DNA from: UBA1494_A sp963973975 | GTDB lineage: Bacteria; Bacteroidota; Bacteroidia; Flavobacteriales_E; Vicingaceae | Direction: 5' to 3' | Length of the DNA stretch: 64,000 bases | Assembly (NCBI GenBank): GCA_963973975.1 | Contig: CAXBCF010000016.1 | Coordinates: forward strand, 1 to 64,000 | In this document: one piece after another, positions 45,658 to 54,189 of the stretch | Position numbering within the stretch: position 1 is the first letter of the stretch | Layout of the letters: every line of letters starts with the position of its first letter | Notes under the pieces: model-generated | What the model saw: the letters and a program-made list of their open reading frames with translations, nothing else | What the model was told of the DNA's origin: nothing | Database searches by the model: none | Program-made: the position numbers and the translations under genes

Positions 45658-45990
45658 CTATGCTTCTTGAATGTCTGTGTTTGGTTTGCGGAAGTAAATT
45701 TCTTCATTCAAAAACTCTTCCATTGCAATTGCATTTGATTTAGGAAGACTTTCGTAGTATTTAGAAATTTCAATCAACTCTCTGTTTTCAAAAACTTCAT
45801 CCAAATTATCAGTTGTAGTTGCAAATTCAGCAAGTTTACCATTCAATTCTTCTTTAATGTGAATCGAAATTTGGTTCGAACGCTTTGCAATAATTGCAAG
45901 TGCTTCGTAAATATTTCCTGTTTTAGAATCTAAGTCTACTAAATCTCTTGTAATGGTTGAGCCTGCAGCATCTGTATCTTTAAAATTCAT
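45658..45990 (-). CDS. rpoZ: RNA polymerase omega subunit
   Basis: 110 residues. The core helical segment (TGNIYEALAIIAKRSNQIS) matches the omega/Rpb6 family, in its Bacteroidota form with a longer N terminus. It stabilises beta-prime in RNA polymerase. The start codon lies 11 bases inside the end of bamD. The tail is Glu-rich and less conserved. Confidence 0.86.
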   Translation of the reverse strand: MNFKDTDAAGSTITRDLVDLDSKTGNIYEALAIIAKRSNQISIHIKEELNGKLAEFATTTDNLDEVFENRELIEISKYYESLPKSNAIAMEEFLNEEIYFRKPNTDIQEA

Positions 45991-46801
45991 AGTTATTGGG
46001 GTTTTCTTGTAAAAACTTCTCTCTTTCGCGCACTAATTTAGTATAAATTAATTGTGCATCCTTAGATTTACTTCCGTCTGCAAAATTATCAATAAAATCG
46101 ATATAAGCCTCCATTCCTTCATCAAATCGTTCTAACTTTTTAGATTCAATACTATTAATAGCCAAATAGTAATATGCTTCAACGATTGTAAACTTCGCTT
46201 CTTCTGCAAATTCAGAACTTGGGTATTTGGATAAAAAGTCATTTAAAGCAACGATTGTAGATTTATACCTTCTGATTTTATAGTATTGCTTAGAGTTAAG
46301 AAAGTCTTTAACCTCCAATTTATAATTCAATTCATCAACTAAACTATTTGCAGAATCTACTAGATCACTTTGTGGATATGTATTAACAAAAACTTGTAAT
46401 TCCTCTAAGGCAATCTTTGTTGGAGTTTGATCTAAAGATGGATTTGGAGAATCTAAATAATTGCAATAAGCACTCATGTATAATGCTTCTTGAGCTTTTT
46501 CATTTAAAGGAAAAGTCGAAGCATAATTTTTAAAGTGATAGGCTGCAATTATTAAATCACCTAAAAAGTAATTGGTATATGCGTAATAAAAATAGATTTC
46601 TTGCCCCTTATCAGTTCCTTTGTACAAAGGCAAAATCTCTTCTAGAAGAGGCTGGGCTTTAAGGTATTCTTCAGCTTCATAATATTCTAATGCTTTCGTA
46701 TATTTCAGCTCAGGGTTAGGGCTTTTAAGCACTTTGTTGTAATCGCTACAAGCAACAAAGACCAAACAAATTAAAATAAATGAATAGTTAATAAATTTCA
46801 T
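45980..46801 (-). CDS. bamD: Outer-membrane assembly lipoprotein BamD
   Basis: 273 residues. Lipobox FVACSD with Cys18, then five TPR-like repeats (YTKALEYYEAEEYLKAQPLL, YFYYAYTNYFLGDLIIAA, and others). Subunit of the Bam machine that inserts beta-barrels. First gene of the bamD-rpoZ-coaBC-DUF4835 unit. A box TAATTTCG, one base from consensus, lies 5 bases before the ATG. Confidence 0.93.
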   Translation of the reverse strand: MKFINYSFILICLVFVACSDYNKVLKSPNPELKYTKALEYYEAEEYLKAQPLLEEILPLYKGTDKGQEIYFYYAYTNYFLGDLIIAAYHFKNYASTFPLNEKAQEALYMSAYCNYLDSPNPSLDQTPTKIALEELQVFVNTYPQSDLVDSANSLVDELNYKLEVKDFLNSKQYYKIRRYKSTIVALNDFLSKYPSSEFAEEAKFTIVEAYYYLAINSIESKKLERFDEGMEAYIDFIDNFADGSKSKDAQLIYTKLVREREKFLQENPNNYEF

Positions 46802-46935
46802 TGTGGCGAAATTACGATTATTGAAAGAACCATGTTTTTTATTTGGTGTGGTATTTGAATAAAATTAGTTGTTAAAAACCATTCAAACGTTTAATTTTAA
46901 CCGCTATTGTTTAAAATAACTTTACATTCAAAAAG

Positions 46936-47466
46936 ATGCACATTAATTTAACATTAACCCTTTTCTTTCTTTTACTAGCAAACTTCATTTATGCACAGCA
47001 TTCAATGGTTTTAAAATCAGGTAAAAAAATTGAAGGAGTTGTTTTATCACTTGAAGATGATGTTTGGAAAATATTTTCAAACGGAAAAGAAATAGCTGTT
47101 GACATGAAGGAAGTAAGCAGTGTATTTTTTGATGAGTATGTTCCTTACGATGGAGTTTTACTTCCCGAAGGCGAGGAAACAGTTATCAAAGTCAATGGTT
47201 TTACGGTAAAATATCAAATTAAGGGAAGGAAATTAGTTCGCGAACCAAAAGTTTCCATTGGAAGTGAAGATAGAGGAACAGTTGTTGTGAAATTTGTAAT
47301 TGATCGATATGGCAATGTCCTATCAGCAGAACCCGGTCAATCAGGTAGTACCACATCTAACAACTATTTGCTAACAAAGGCGAAAATAGCAACTCAATCG
47401 GCTATGTTTGATGAAGATTTAAAAGGACCACTAAAAACAGAAGGATTAATTACCATCATTTACTAA
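46936..47466 (+). CDS. Secreted protein with SH3/Sm-like N-terminus and TonB-type C-terminal domain
   Basis: 176 residues. Signal peptide (1-21) is followed by a short SH3/Sm-like segment (MVLKSGKKIEGVVLSLEDD, DMKEVSSVFF; about 24-70). Residues about 88-176 follow the TonB C-terminal pattern (GTVVVKFVIDRYGNVLSAEP, GSTTSNNYLL, LKTEGLITIIY). Unlike a TonB it lacks a retained transmembrane anchor and a long Pro-rich spacer, and is predicted to be released into the periplasm. It may bind barrel proteins or peptidoglycan instead of energising receptors. A barrel gene follows 11 bases later. Confidence 0.78.
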   Translation: MHINLTLTLFFLLLANFIYAQHSMVLKSGKKIEGVVLSLEDDVWKIFSNGKEIAVDMKEVSSVFFDEYVPYDGVLLPEGEETVIKVNGFTVKYQIKGRKLVREPKVSIGSEDRGTVVVKFVIDRYGNVLSAEPGQSGSTTSNNYLLTKAKIATQSAMFDEDLKGPLKTEGLITIIY

Positions 47467-47477
47467 ATTTATAAACT

Positions 47478-48200
47478 ATGAAAAGCACTTCCAAGTTACT
47501 GGCAATTAGTCTATTTACAATTATTTCTTTTCCACTTTTTGCCCAAGTAAGTCACCCTCATTATATTTCTGTGAATATTGGCACAAACATACCATTAGAA
47601 GAATATAGTGAAGTAAGCGATATAGAACTTGGAAGTGCCGACCAAGGAATAACTTATAGCTTTGAAGCGGGGATGTATTTGTCACGAGTTTTTGGCTTAG
47701 GTTTCAACCTCGGTGTTTTTGAAAATCCCTTAAGTGAAAGTGATATGAGGGATTTCATAATTGATGGAGGAAATTCAACTTTTAATTCTGATAACCTGAA
47801 TGTTTCAAGCAGTAATTGGGTGAACGGATATTTTATGATTGGTCCACTTTTGTCATTTGGAAAAGAAAAATTCATTGTTGATTTTAAGTTACTAGGTGGT
47901 GTGATGAATACTTCTAAACCAAATATGAACTTAGATAATTCTTCAACAATAGATTCTTTTACTCAAAGTAGAGAAGTGAGTTCAACTGCATTGGCAGTAA
48001 ACTATGGAATACACTTTAGAATTAAATTGATTGGTAAATTAGGATTGAGAATTAATGCTGAGGGATTTCAATCTGCTCAAGAATTTGAAACAAAAGTAAA
48101 AGAGTTTGACAACAATGGGGTAGAATCTCAAGCAACAAAAAATATTGAGAAGGAAATCATGGCGCTTAATCTAGGAGCAGGTTTAGCATTTACTTTTTAA
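47478..48200 (+). CDS. Outer-membrane beta-barrel protein
   Basis: 240 residues with a signal peptide (1-22). Alternating strands with aromatic girdles (YISVNIGTNIPLEEY, GYFMIGPLLSFG, ALNLGAGLAFTF at the end) indicate an 8-stranded barrel, with a terminal Phe for Bam recognition. Probably co-transcribed with the TonB-domain gene 11 bases upstream. Function not assigned. Confidence 0.8.
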   Translation: MKSTSKLLAISLFTIISFPLFAQVSHPHYISVNIGTNIPLEEYSEVSDIELGSADQGITYSFEAGMYLSRVFGLGFNLGVFENPLSESDMRDFIIDGGNSTFNSDNLNVSSSNWVNGYFMIGPLLSFGKEKFIVDFKLLGGVMNTSKPNMNLDNSSTIDSFTQSREVSSTALAVNYGIHFRIKLIGKLGLRINAEGFQSAQEFETKVKEFDNNGVESQATKNIEKEIMALNLGAGLAFTF

Positions 48201-48204
48201 ACCA

Positions 48205-48612
48205 TCATGGTTTTTTCCCAAAGAGAAAGCGACTTACTTTAAATAAGAAGTTTCTGTGGTCGGCTACCCACTGATAAGCAAAATCACTCAACTTTTGAAA
48301 CCAAGTATATTTGGTATACCAACGATGTAAAAATCGGTAGCGTTTCTTATATTTTAAAGTCTGGAAGGCTGCTTCAGGACCATTTCCTACAGTTCCATCT
48401 AAATTTATAAAACGAACTGCTTCTTTGAAGTGATGCTCCGGAATATCTTCAAATTGGTTAAGTACTTTTTGATAGGGACTATAATCGATGTGGTCGTAAG
48501 TCAATCTTTTCCACTTTATGATCCAATATTTACAAAACCCACAATTTCCATCATAAACCAATAAAGGTTTGAATTTTGGAGGATGAGCAGTTTTATCAAT
48601 TTTTGAAAACAT
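48205..48612 (-). CDS. DCC-family thiol-disulfide oxidoreductase (DUF393)
   Basis: 135 residues. The defining motif VYDGNCGFCKYWI (Cys24, Cys27) sits after the first strand, and the later DYSPYQ segment is typical. A predicted thioredoxin-fold redox protein; function in vivo unclear. Convergent with the barrel gene, leaving 4 bases between the stops. TAATTTTG lies 28 bases upstream of its ATG. Confidence 0.88.
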   Translation of the reverse strand: MFSKIDKTAHPPKFKPLLVYDGNCGFCKYWIIKWKRLTYDHIDYSPYQKVLNQFEDIPEHHFKEAVRFINLDGTVGNGPEAAFQTLKYKKRYRFLHRWYTKYTWFQKLSDFAYQWVADHRNFLFKVSRFLFGKKP

Positions 48613-48640
48613 AAACAGTTCCTAAGTTGAATATAAACTA

Positions 48641-48648
48641 CAAAATTA
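48641..48648 (-). promoter_or_regulatory. -7 box of the DCC-family gene
   Basis: TAATTTTG on the minus strand; leader about 25 bases. Confidence 0.4.
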
Positions 48649-48688
48649 CTGTAGAAACCATAATTCTGTTCATAGAAATAAGAAATAT

Positions 48689-50089
48689 TTATTGTTCAAG
48701 CGGAGGCGTACTTGCCAAAGTATGGAAAGTTTGAAAATGAGTTTGATTCCTTACAATATTAATTTGATAGGAAATGGTGTCGTTCATTTCAGTAATTAAG
48801 TTGATGTTTTGTAACCCAGTATCCAATTTGATTCTAGTATAATGGATAGAATGTGGGAGTGTTTGCCAGTTTCTCGTATCGGCCTTTTCACTAAATGCTC
48901 CAAGCATTGAAACTGCTGCTCCTAAGTTATCGTTTTTTTCTTTTGCAGCAGCTTCAGCAGCTTGTTTAATCGCCAACCTTCCTATGGATTTTGCCATTTC
49001 TCTCCACATTCTATCTTTTAAAGTCGCAATAGCAATCTGTTCAATATTTTCTACCATTTCAAAAGGGTAAGTTTTGCCATTCGCTTCAATCCTAGCATTG
49101 TTGATCAATGGTTTTCTCACTTTAAATTTGGGCACCGCCATTCTAACAAACTTTAAGTCTGAGAATTGTGAAGGTTCGGAATTGTAATAAGGCCTATTAG
49201 AACTGTAAGGAATAGAAATTTGCTCTTGTTCGTTGGCAAAAGAAACCAAACCACCTTGACCATTTACAACCGACAAGTTGATGCTAAATTCACTCTTTAC
49301 TGGACCCAAGCCATTGAGCCAAAAAAAGACTACTTCTCCCCCATCGAATTTTTGAGCTTGGAATTTCATGTCAAACTCCCTTTCATAAAAATCCAATTCC
49401 TGATTAAAGCTAATTTTTTGAGCTGTTCTCAAAATGTCGAGCTTCAACTGTTTTGGGGTTTGCATCAAAAAATTTTCCTTGTAATCAGTCTTGTAAACGT
49501 TGTAGGCATTTCTGTAAGCAATAAAAGCATTGTTATTATCTCCTTTTGCTTCATAAATCAATCCCATTAAGGTGTGTGCAAAAGCATCTTCTTTGTATCG
49601 ATTTTTCTTGTACTCATAGCGATCATTCATTTCATTCAATTGAACGTTCACCCTTCTGATTTCAATCAACGCATTGTCCAACTGATTTAATTGCATGAAA
49701 TTCATAGCCTTATAGAAATGAAGCAACACTACTTCATAATCTTCTCCTCGATAGGTTGTCAGCATTGGGTTAGCTGTCATACCAATCAAATCTTGACTAA
49801 AATTTTTTCTAAAGTCTTGAGAAAAAATGTAGGCCTGTTCAAAATAAGCATTGCTTTGCTCATAATTGCCCAACATTTGTTCAATAACCCCTCGATCTAG
49901 AAAATACAGTAGTCGATTTCGTTTTTCAGCTTCTTTTTCATTTTTTTCCAAAAAGGATTGTGCTTTTCCTAATTGACCATTTGCAAAATATTGCTGAAAG
50001 TCAAAGGACTTTTGATAGTAAGTAGCACAAGCGACAAGAAAAAGAGAGAGAAAACCTAATCCAAAAACTTTTTTAAAGTTGGTTTTCAT
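48689..50089 (-). CDS. COG3014-like TPR lipoprotein
   Basis: 466 residues. Lipobox FLVACATYY with Cys21. The N-terminal half is TPR-like (GKAQSFLEKNEKEAEKRNRLL, GVIEQMLGNYEQSNAYFEQA, MGLIYEAKGDNNNAFIAYR). The C-terminal half is beta-rich with a low-complexity stretch IKQAAEAAAKEKNDN. Context suggests the COG3014 family, which often accompanies LpoB-like genes. It starts 5 bases after the upstream LpoB-like gene, so the two are co-transcribed; role in cell wall synthesis is inferred from that pairing. Confidence 0.8.
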   Translation of the reverse strand: MKTNFKKVFGLGFLSLFLVACATYYQKSFDFQQYFANGQLGKAQSFLEKNEKEAEKRNRLLYFLDRGVIEQMLGNYEQSNAYFEQAYIFSQDFRKNFSQDLIGMTANPMLTTYRGEDYEVVLLHFYKAMNFMQLNQLDNALIEIRRVNVQLNEMNDRYEYKKNRYKEDAFAHTLMGLIYEAKGDNNNAFIAYRNAYNVYKTDYKENFLMQTPKQLKLDILRTAQKISFNQELDFYEREFDMKFQAQKFDGGEVVFFWLNGLGPVKSEFSINLSVVNGQGGLVSFANEQEQISIPYSSNRPYYNSEPSQFSDLKFVRMAVPKFKVRKPLINNARIEANGKTYPFEMVENIEQIAIATLKDRMWREMAKSIGRLAIKQAAEAAAKEKNDNLGAAVSMLGAFSEKADTRNWQTLPHSIHYTRIKLDTGLQNINLITEMNDTISYQINIVRNQTHFQTFHTLASTPPLEQ

Positions 50090-50094
50090 TGGAT

Positions 50095-50688
50095 TTAGTC
50101 AACCACTTTTTTGATCTTTTTATCACCAATCCAAACCTTTTCGTTGGTTTCAATATTGGTTAACTCTAAATCAGTTTGATAATAGATTAATTTGGTTTTG
50201 TTATTTGAATCAACAATTGAATTGACTACACCTTGAAGAATAAAGTCTGCTCCTAGCTCCTTCCCCCATTTAGCAGCAGTTGCAGCTGTAGCAAATTCAT
50301 TTTGATCGGCTTTTTCTTTTCTTAGTTCTTCACGAGCTTCACCAGATTGAACCAATCTAACTTTTCCAGAATTTAAAATGGCTTTTTCGATATCTTTGAT
50401 GTAGGTATCAGTAGCAATGTGTTCATGGCTTTTGTTTTGAATCAATCCAACAATTATTTTTGGTCTTTCCCCTTTTCCTTTTTCAAATTCCTCTAACCAA
50501 GGTCGAAGTAGCATATCGCTTACCATTTCTTCAGCAACTAATCTAGAGTCGGTATCGTTCCACCTTCCGCTTAAATCAATTACTGCGTCTTCTTGAACTC
50601 GAGTAACTTGTTTTGTTCCCTTACATCCTTCGACTACAAAGAGAGTTACTGCTATTAATCCTGTTGCTATTGTTGTTTTTAGTTTCAT
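50095..50688 (-). CDS. lpoB: LpoB-like lipoprotein (penicillin-binding protein activator family)
   Basis: 197 residues. The signal peptide ends in a lipobox (VVEGCKG, Cys22). The conserved part SGRWNDTDSRLVAEEMVSDM and the segment PKIIVGLIQNKSHEHI, followed by GADFILQGVVNSIVD, match LpoB/TolB-like lipoproteins. In E. coli LpoB stimulates PBP1b transglycosylase from the outer membrane. Whether this homologue does the same in Bacteroidota is unknown. It is followed by the COG3014-like lipoprotein gene after 5 bases. Confidence 0.85.
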   Translation of the reverse strand: MKLKTTIATGLIAVTLFVVEGCKGTKQVTRVQEDAVIDLSGRWNDTDSRLVAEEMVSDMLLRPWLEEFEKGKGERPKIIVGLIQNKSHEHIATDTYIKDIEKAILNSGKVRLVQSGEAREELRKEKADQNEFATAATAAKWGKELGADFILQGVVNSIVDSNNKTKLIYYQTDLELTNIETNEKVWIGDKKIKKVVD

Positions 50689-50819
50689 TTTATTAAGTTT
50701 TTAAGATGGTTTGTGGCTTTTCAATATTTATGCCAAAAGAACAAAGAAAATTTAGAACTGCACTTTTTCTTTGAAATTAAATTTCATTTCCTCGGCTATT
50801 CCTAATGAGAGCTATACAT

Positions 50820-50888
50820 AGACAGGCATATCTGTCTGTTACGATTTCATCTTTCTTAGAATTAGCATGGACTTGCAGTCCATGCTAA
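50820..50888. repeat. REPIN-like double hairpin
   Basis: The gap 50689-50909 has two palindromes. AGACAG (50820-50825) pairs with CTGTCT (50832-50837). TTAGCATGGACT (50862-50873) pairs perfectly with AGTCCATGCTAA (50877-50888), with a 3-base loop. There is no T run after the long hairpin on the minus strand, so it is a poor terminator for the upstream gene. The pairing of a short and a long palindrome is like REP/REPIN elements mobilised by RAYT transposases in Bacteroidota; no RAYT gene is in the window. Confidence 0.6.
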
Positions 50889-50909
50889 AAAAGTGGTAGC
50901 AATAGATTC

Positions 50910-51542
50910 CTACTTATTCTTCCTTTCCCTTTTTTTATAGGGTATTTGGCCTTGCTCAATTTTGGTAACAATTTCTTCAATCATTTCGTCTTCTCCTACT
51001 GCATCGTACTCCAATTTTAAGTTAGAGCCAAACAAACGCGCTAAAGACTGCCAAAAAAATGCGGTGAAAGAACCTCTCAAGTCCTTCACTAAATCGTAAG
51101 AAGTAGTTCCTGTTTCCCGGTCAATCAACTTGATTAAAATAATGCCCTGCTTGATGGTTAACTTTTTTAATTCCCCTTCAAATTCAGCCATCAATTGTCT
51201 TTCAACTGTTTTGATGTATGCTTTTTTCTTTTTTTCAGATTGGATGCCGTTTAAAGTATCTTCAAAATCGCGAAGCATTTCTCCTGCCACTTTTGCATAG
51301 GGATAAACTTTCACGACATAAGCCTGCAGTTTATCGTATTTCCGTTCTTCCCTTTTGTTTTTAAATGTCCTTGGAGAATAGACTTGAATGGTATTTAAAC
51401 GATAAATTGCAAGGGTGTCGCCTTCTACGATAACAGACTCCATTACTTGATAGGAAGAATCTTTCGATGCTTCATTCTGAGCTATGCTACTGAAATAAAA
51501 TAAGAAACTAAAGAAAAAGAGAAAGATTTTCTTTAAAAGCAA
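50910..51542 (-). CDS. DUF4294 family secreted protein (TTG start)
   Basis: 210 residues with a signal peptide (1-21). DUF4294 hallmarks are visible: LNTIQVYSPRTFKNKREE, YVVKVYPYAKVAGEM, and IKLIDRETGTTSYDLVKD. The C terminus is basic (PYKKRERKNK). The only usable start is TTG at 51540-51542: the in-frame codons just upstream include a TAA, and no internal Met precedes the signal sequence. The function of the family is unknown. Divergent from tsaC. Confidence 0.88.
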   Translation of the reverse strand: MLLKKIFLFFFSFLFYFSSIAQNEASKDSSYQVMESVIVEGDTLAIYRLNTIQVYSPRTFKNKREERKYDKLQAYVVKVYPYAKVAGEMLRDFEDTLNGIQSEKKKKAYIKTVERQLMAEFEGELKKLTIKQGIILIKLIDRETGTTSYDLVKDLRGSFTAFFWQSLARLFGSNLKLEYDAVGEDEMIEEIVTKIEQGQIPYKKRERKNK

Positions 51543-51607
51543 AATTTACTATTGATTAAAATTCAAAAATTAAAATTAACGAAAACCATGCCTAATTTAT
51601 ATCTGGT

Positions 51608-51615
51608 TAATTTTG
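51608..51615 (+). promoter_or_regulatory. -7 box of tsaC, 5 bases before the ATG
   Basis: TAATTTTG followed by CCGCC and the ATG at 51621. It argues against the longer in-frame start at 51552. No clear -33. Confidence 0.5.
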
Positions 51616-51620
51616 CCGCC

Positions 51621-52190
51621 ATGGAATTGAAAGAAGCATTGAAAACCATATCAAATTCATTAAAATCTGGTGAAGTTATTTTATGTCCTACAGATACCAT
51701 TTGGGGCTTAAGTTGCGATGCTACTAACGTGGATGCCGTCAATAAAATCATCGATCTAAAAGGCAGAGACCAAACTAAAAGCTTCATTGTTTTGGTCAAT
51801 TCTTATCGAATGATCAATCAAATTTTTAAAGAAATTCCAGATGTTGCTTGGGACTTGATTGATTTGACAGAAGACCCACTCACATTAGTATTAGACGATG
51901 CCAGTTTTGTTGCCCCAAATGTTTTAAATCAAGATGGTAGTTTGGGCATTAGAATGATAAAATCAGGTAGTTGCTTTGATATACTAAATACATTAAATAG
52001 GCCGATGGTTTCTACCTCTGCAAACTTCTCAGGACAAACAACACCATTGACTTTTGAGGCTATTGATTCGGATATTAAATCGAAAGTTGATTCAATCTTT
52101 CCTGTTGAACTAGTGAAACAAAACCTTGGGAAACCATCTAAAATAATAAAAATTAACCGAAAGGGAGAAATCAGCATTCTTCGAAAATAG
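51621..52190 (+). CDS. tsaC: Threonylcarbamoyl-AMP synthase (Sua5/YrdC family)
   Basis: 189 residues from ATG 51621, where the YrdC domain begins (MELKEALKTISNSLKSGEVI). It makes threonylcarbamoyl-AMP for the t6A modification of tRNAs reading ANN codons. Motifs: LCPTDTIWGLSCDA, LKGRDQTKSFIVLV, STSANFSG and the final LGKPSKIIKI. The longer frame (from 51552) begins upstream of a promoter box and is not used. First of a run of tRNA-maturation genes. Confidence 0.93.
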   Translation: MELKEALKTISNSLKSGEVILCPTDTIWGLSCDATNVDAVNKIIDLKGRDQTKSFIVLVNSYRMINQIFKEIPDVAWDLIDLTEDPLTLVLDDASFVAPNVLNQDGSLGIRMIKSGSCFDILNTLNRPMVSTSANFSGQTTPLTFEAIDSDIKSKVDSIFPVELVKQNLGKPSKIIKINRKGEISILRK

Positions 52191-53639
52191 GTGGATTTTG
52201 TACTTTTGTCTAAAATTTTTTCCTTGCGTCAATACTTACAACACCCCATTTTTACAATCATCTCATCAAGTGCTAAAGAACTCAACATAGAAACCTATGT
52301 GGTTGGTGGATTTGTAAGAGACTTGTTGCTAAACAGACCGTCTAAAGACATTGATATTGTTTGTGTTGGCAGTGGAATTGAATTGGCTAAAAATATCTCA
52401 AAAAGTATTGGTAACTGTAAAGTAACGGTCTATAAAAACTTTGGAACAGCCATGCTTCAATACCAAGATTGGGAAGTTGAGTTTGTAGGGGCTAGAAAGG
52501 AATCCTATCGTTCGAACTCTCGAAAACCAATTGTTGAGGAAGGAAGTTTAGAAGATGATCAGAATCGCAGAGATTTCACCATTAATGCAATGGCAATTTC
52601 ACTGAATGAAGCAACTTTTGGTGATTTAATTGATCCATTTAATGGGCAAGAAGATTTAAAAAATAAAATCATTCGAACGCCACTTTCTCCTGCTCAAACA
52701 TATTCAGATGATCCTTTAAGAATGATGCGTGCCATCCGTTTTTCAAGTCAATTGAATTTTACCATTGAGGCAAATTCCTTTGAAGCAATCAGTAAGGAAA
52801 AAGAAAGAATAAAAATTATTTCTCAAGAGCGGATTTCGGAAGAATTAAATAAGATTATTAGTTCACCAGTTCCTTCTGTTGGCTTTAACCTTCTTTTTGA
52901 TAGCGGTTTATTGCATTACTTTTTCCCTGAAATGATAGCGCTTCACGGAGTAGAGTTTAGAGATGGAAAAGGACATAAAGATAACTTTTACCATACACTT
53001 CAAGTGCTAGATAATTTGGCTACAACGAGTGACAATTTGTGGTTGCGATGGGCAGCAATTTTACACGACATTGCAAAACCCGACACAAAGCGGTTTGATC
53101 AACTTCAAGGCTGGACTTTTCACGGGCATGAAGATAAAGGTGCGCGAATGGTTCCTGGAATTTTTAAGCGATTGAAATTGCCTCTTGATGCTAAAATGAA
53201 GTACGTGCAAAAGCTTGTAAAACTTCATTTAAGACCGATTGCATTAGTAAAAGAAACAGTAACCGACTCGGCTGTAAGGCGCTTGCTATTTGAGGCTGGT
53301 GACGACATTGATGATTTGATGTTACTTTGTTCAGCGGACATTACCACCAAGAACGAAAAACGCTTGAAACGTTATTTGAAAAATTTTAAAGAGGTTGAGA
53401 AGAAAATAAAAGAAGTTGAAGCAAAAGATCATTTAAGAAATTGGCAACCACCGGTTTCTGGCGAAACCATTATGAAAGTATTTGGTATAAAACCATCTAA
53501 AGAAGTGGGCATGATCAAAAACAGCATTAAAGAAGCAATTCTTGATGGTGAAATTCAAAACAACCCCGATGAAGCAATGGAATTGATGATCAAACTCGGG
53601 AAAGAATTAGGGCTTTCCATAAAAATGGCAGAAAAATGA
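52191..53639 (+). CDS. cca: CCA tRNA nucleotidyltransferase with HD domain
   Basis: 482 residues from a GTG. It adds or repairs the 3'-CCA of tRNAs. The nucleotidyltransferase motif is YVVGGFVRDLLLNRPSKDI with the metal-binding pair in DIDIV; a conserved RRDFTINAMAI follows. The HD domain (AILHDIAKPDTKR) and C-terminal helices complete it. Start is uncertain: GTG 52191 follows the tsaC stop directly, but a TACTTTTG box at 52200-52207 and a TTG at 52224 would give a protein 11 residues shorter. The stop overlaps the next ATG by 4 bases (ATGA). Confidence 0.93.
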   Translation: MDFVLLSKIFSLRQYLQHPIFTIISSSAKELNIETYVVGGFVRDLLLNRPSKDIDIVCVGSGIELAKNISKSIGNCKVTVYKNFGTAMLQYQDWEVEFVGARKESYRSNSRKPIVEEGSLEDDQNRRDFTINAMAISLNEATFGDLIDPFNGQEDLKNKIIRTPLSPAQTYSDDPLRMMRAIRFSSQLNFTIEANSFEAISKEKERIKIISQERISEELNKIISSPVPSVGFNLLFDSGLLHYFFPEMIALHGVEFRDGKGHKDNFYHTLQVLDNLATTSDNLWLRWAAILHDIAKPDTKRFDQLQGWTFHGHEDKGARMVPGIFKRLKLPLDAKMKYVQKLVKLHLRPIALVKETVTDSAVRRLLFEAGDDIDDLMLLCSADITTKNEKRLKRYLKNFKEVEKKIKEVEAKDHLRNWQPPVSGETIMKVFGIKPSKEVGMIKNSIKEAILDGEIQNNPDEAMELMIKLGKELGLSIKMAEK

Positions 53640-54184
53640 AATACCAAGTTGTTAAAGTACTTTTAAAATCGAACAAGGTCATTTACCGTGATTTTTTGGT
53701 TCATCCTGAAAATACGCTGAAAGAATTACATGCGGCAATTTTAGCTGGCTTTGGCTTTGAAGGAAATCAACTTGCTTCATTTCTAAAAGAACAAGGAGAT
53801 TGGCAAGCTGAGGCGGAATATCCTCTGGAGGATTTGGGTGAACCAGGAAAAACTCCAATGGAAAAAATTCAACTGCAATCAGTTTTGAGTAATGTTGATG
53901 ATCAGCTGACATATATTTATGATTACTTGAATGAGTGGCGATTTTTTGTTGAAGTTGTTGATATCATAGAAAAAATGGAAACTGAAAAAACTCCGAAACT
54001 TATTAAGTCATTTGGAAATGCTCCAAAAGAAGATGAAAGAAACTTAAGCGGCGATGATGCCACAAAGATTTTAATGAATGAATTACTAGGTGATGAAAAT
54101 TTCTTCGATGAGGATGAAGACGAGGATGATCCTTTTAATTCTGGAGACTACGATAGTTTGGACGATTACGAAGAGTATCAATAA
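53636..54184 (+). CDS. Plasmid pRiA4b ORF-3-like family protein
   Basis: 182 residues. The PRiA4-ORF3-like pattern is YRDFLVHPENTLKELHAAIL, FGFEGNQLASF and YDYLNEWRFFVEV. The C terminus is very acidic (about residues 160-182, DEDEDEDDPFNSGD). The family is sometimes named an IS1096 passenger, but I see no transposon here. Its ATG overlaps the cca stop by 4 bases and miaA follows 5 bases later, so it is translated between two tRNA-processing enzymes. The function is unknown; context suggests RNA metabolism. Confidence 0.85.
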   Translation: MKYQVVKVLLKSNKVIYRDFLVHPENTLKELHAAILAGFGFEGNQLASFLKEQGDWQAEAEYPLEDLGEPGKTPMEKIQLQSVLSNVDDQLTYIYDYLNEWRFFVEVVDIIEKMETEKTPKLIKSFGNAPKEDERNLSGDDATKILMNELLGDENFFDEDEDEDDPFNSGDYDSLDDYEEYQ

Positions 54185-54189
54185 TTCCG

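Noticed and set aside
50862..50888. Ordinary terminator for the DUF4294 gene
   Set aside because: No T run follows on the minus strand, and a second palindrome 24 bases away argues for a REP-like element.
53636..54184. Mobile element indicated by the IS1096 passenger-type name of the protein
   Set aside because: No transposase, inverted ends or target repeats; the gene is coupled to cca and miaA.
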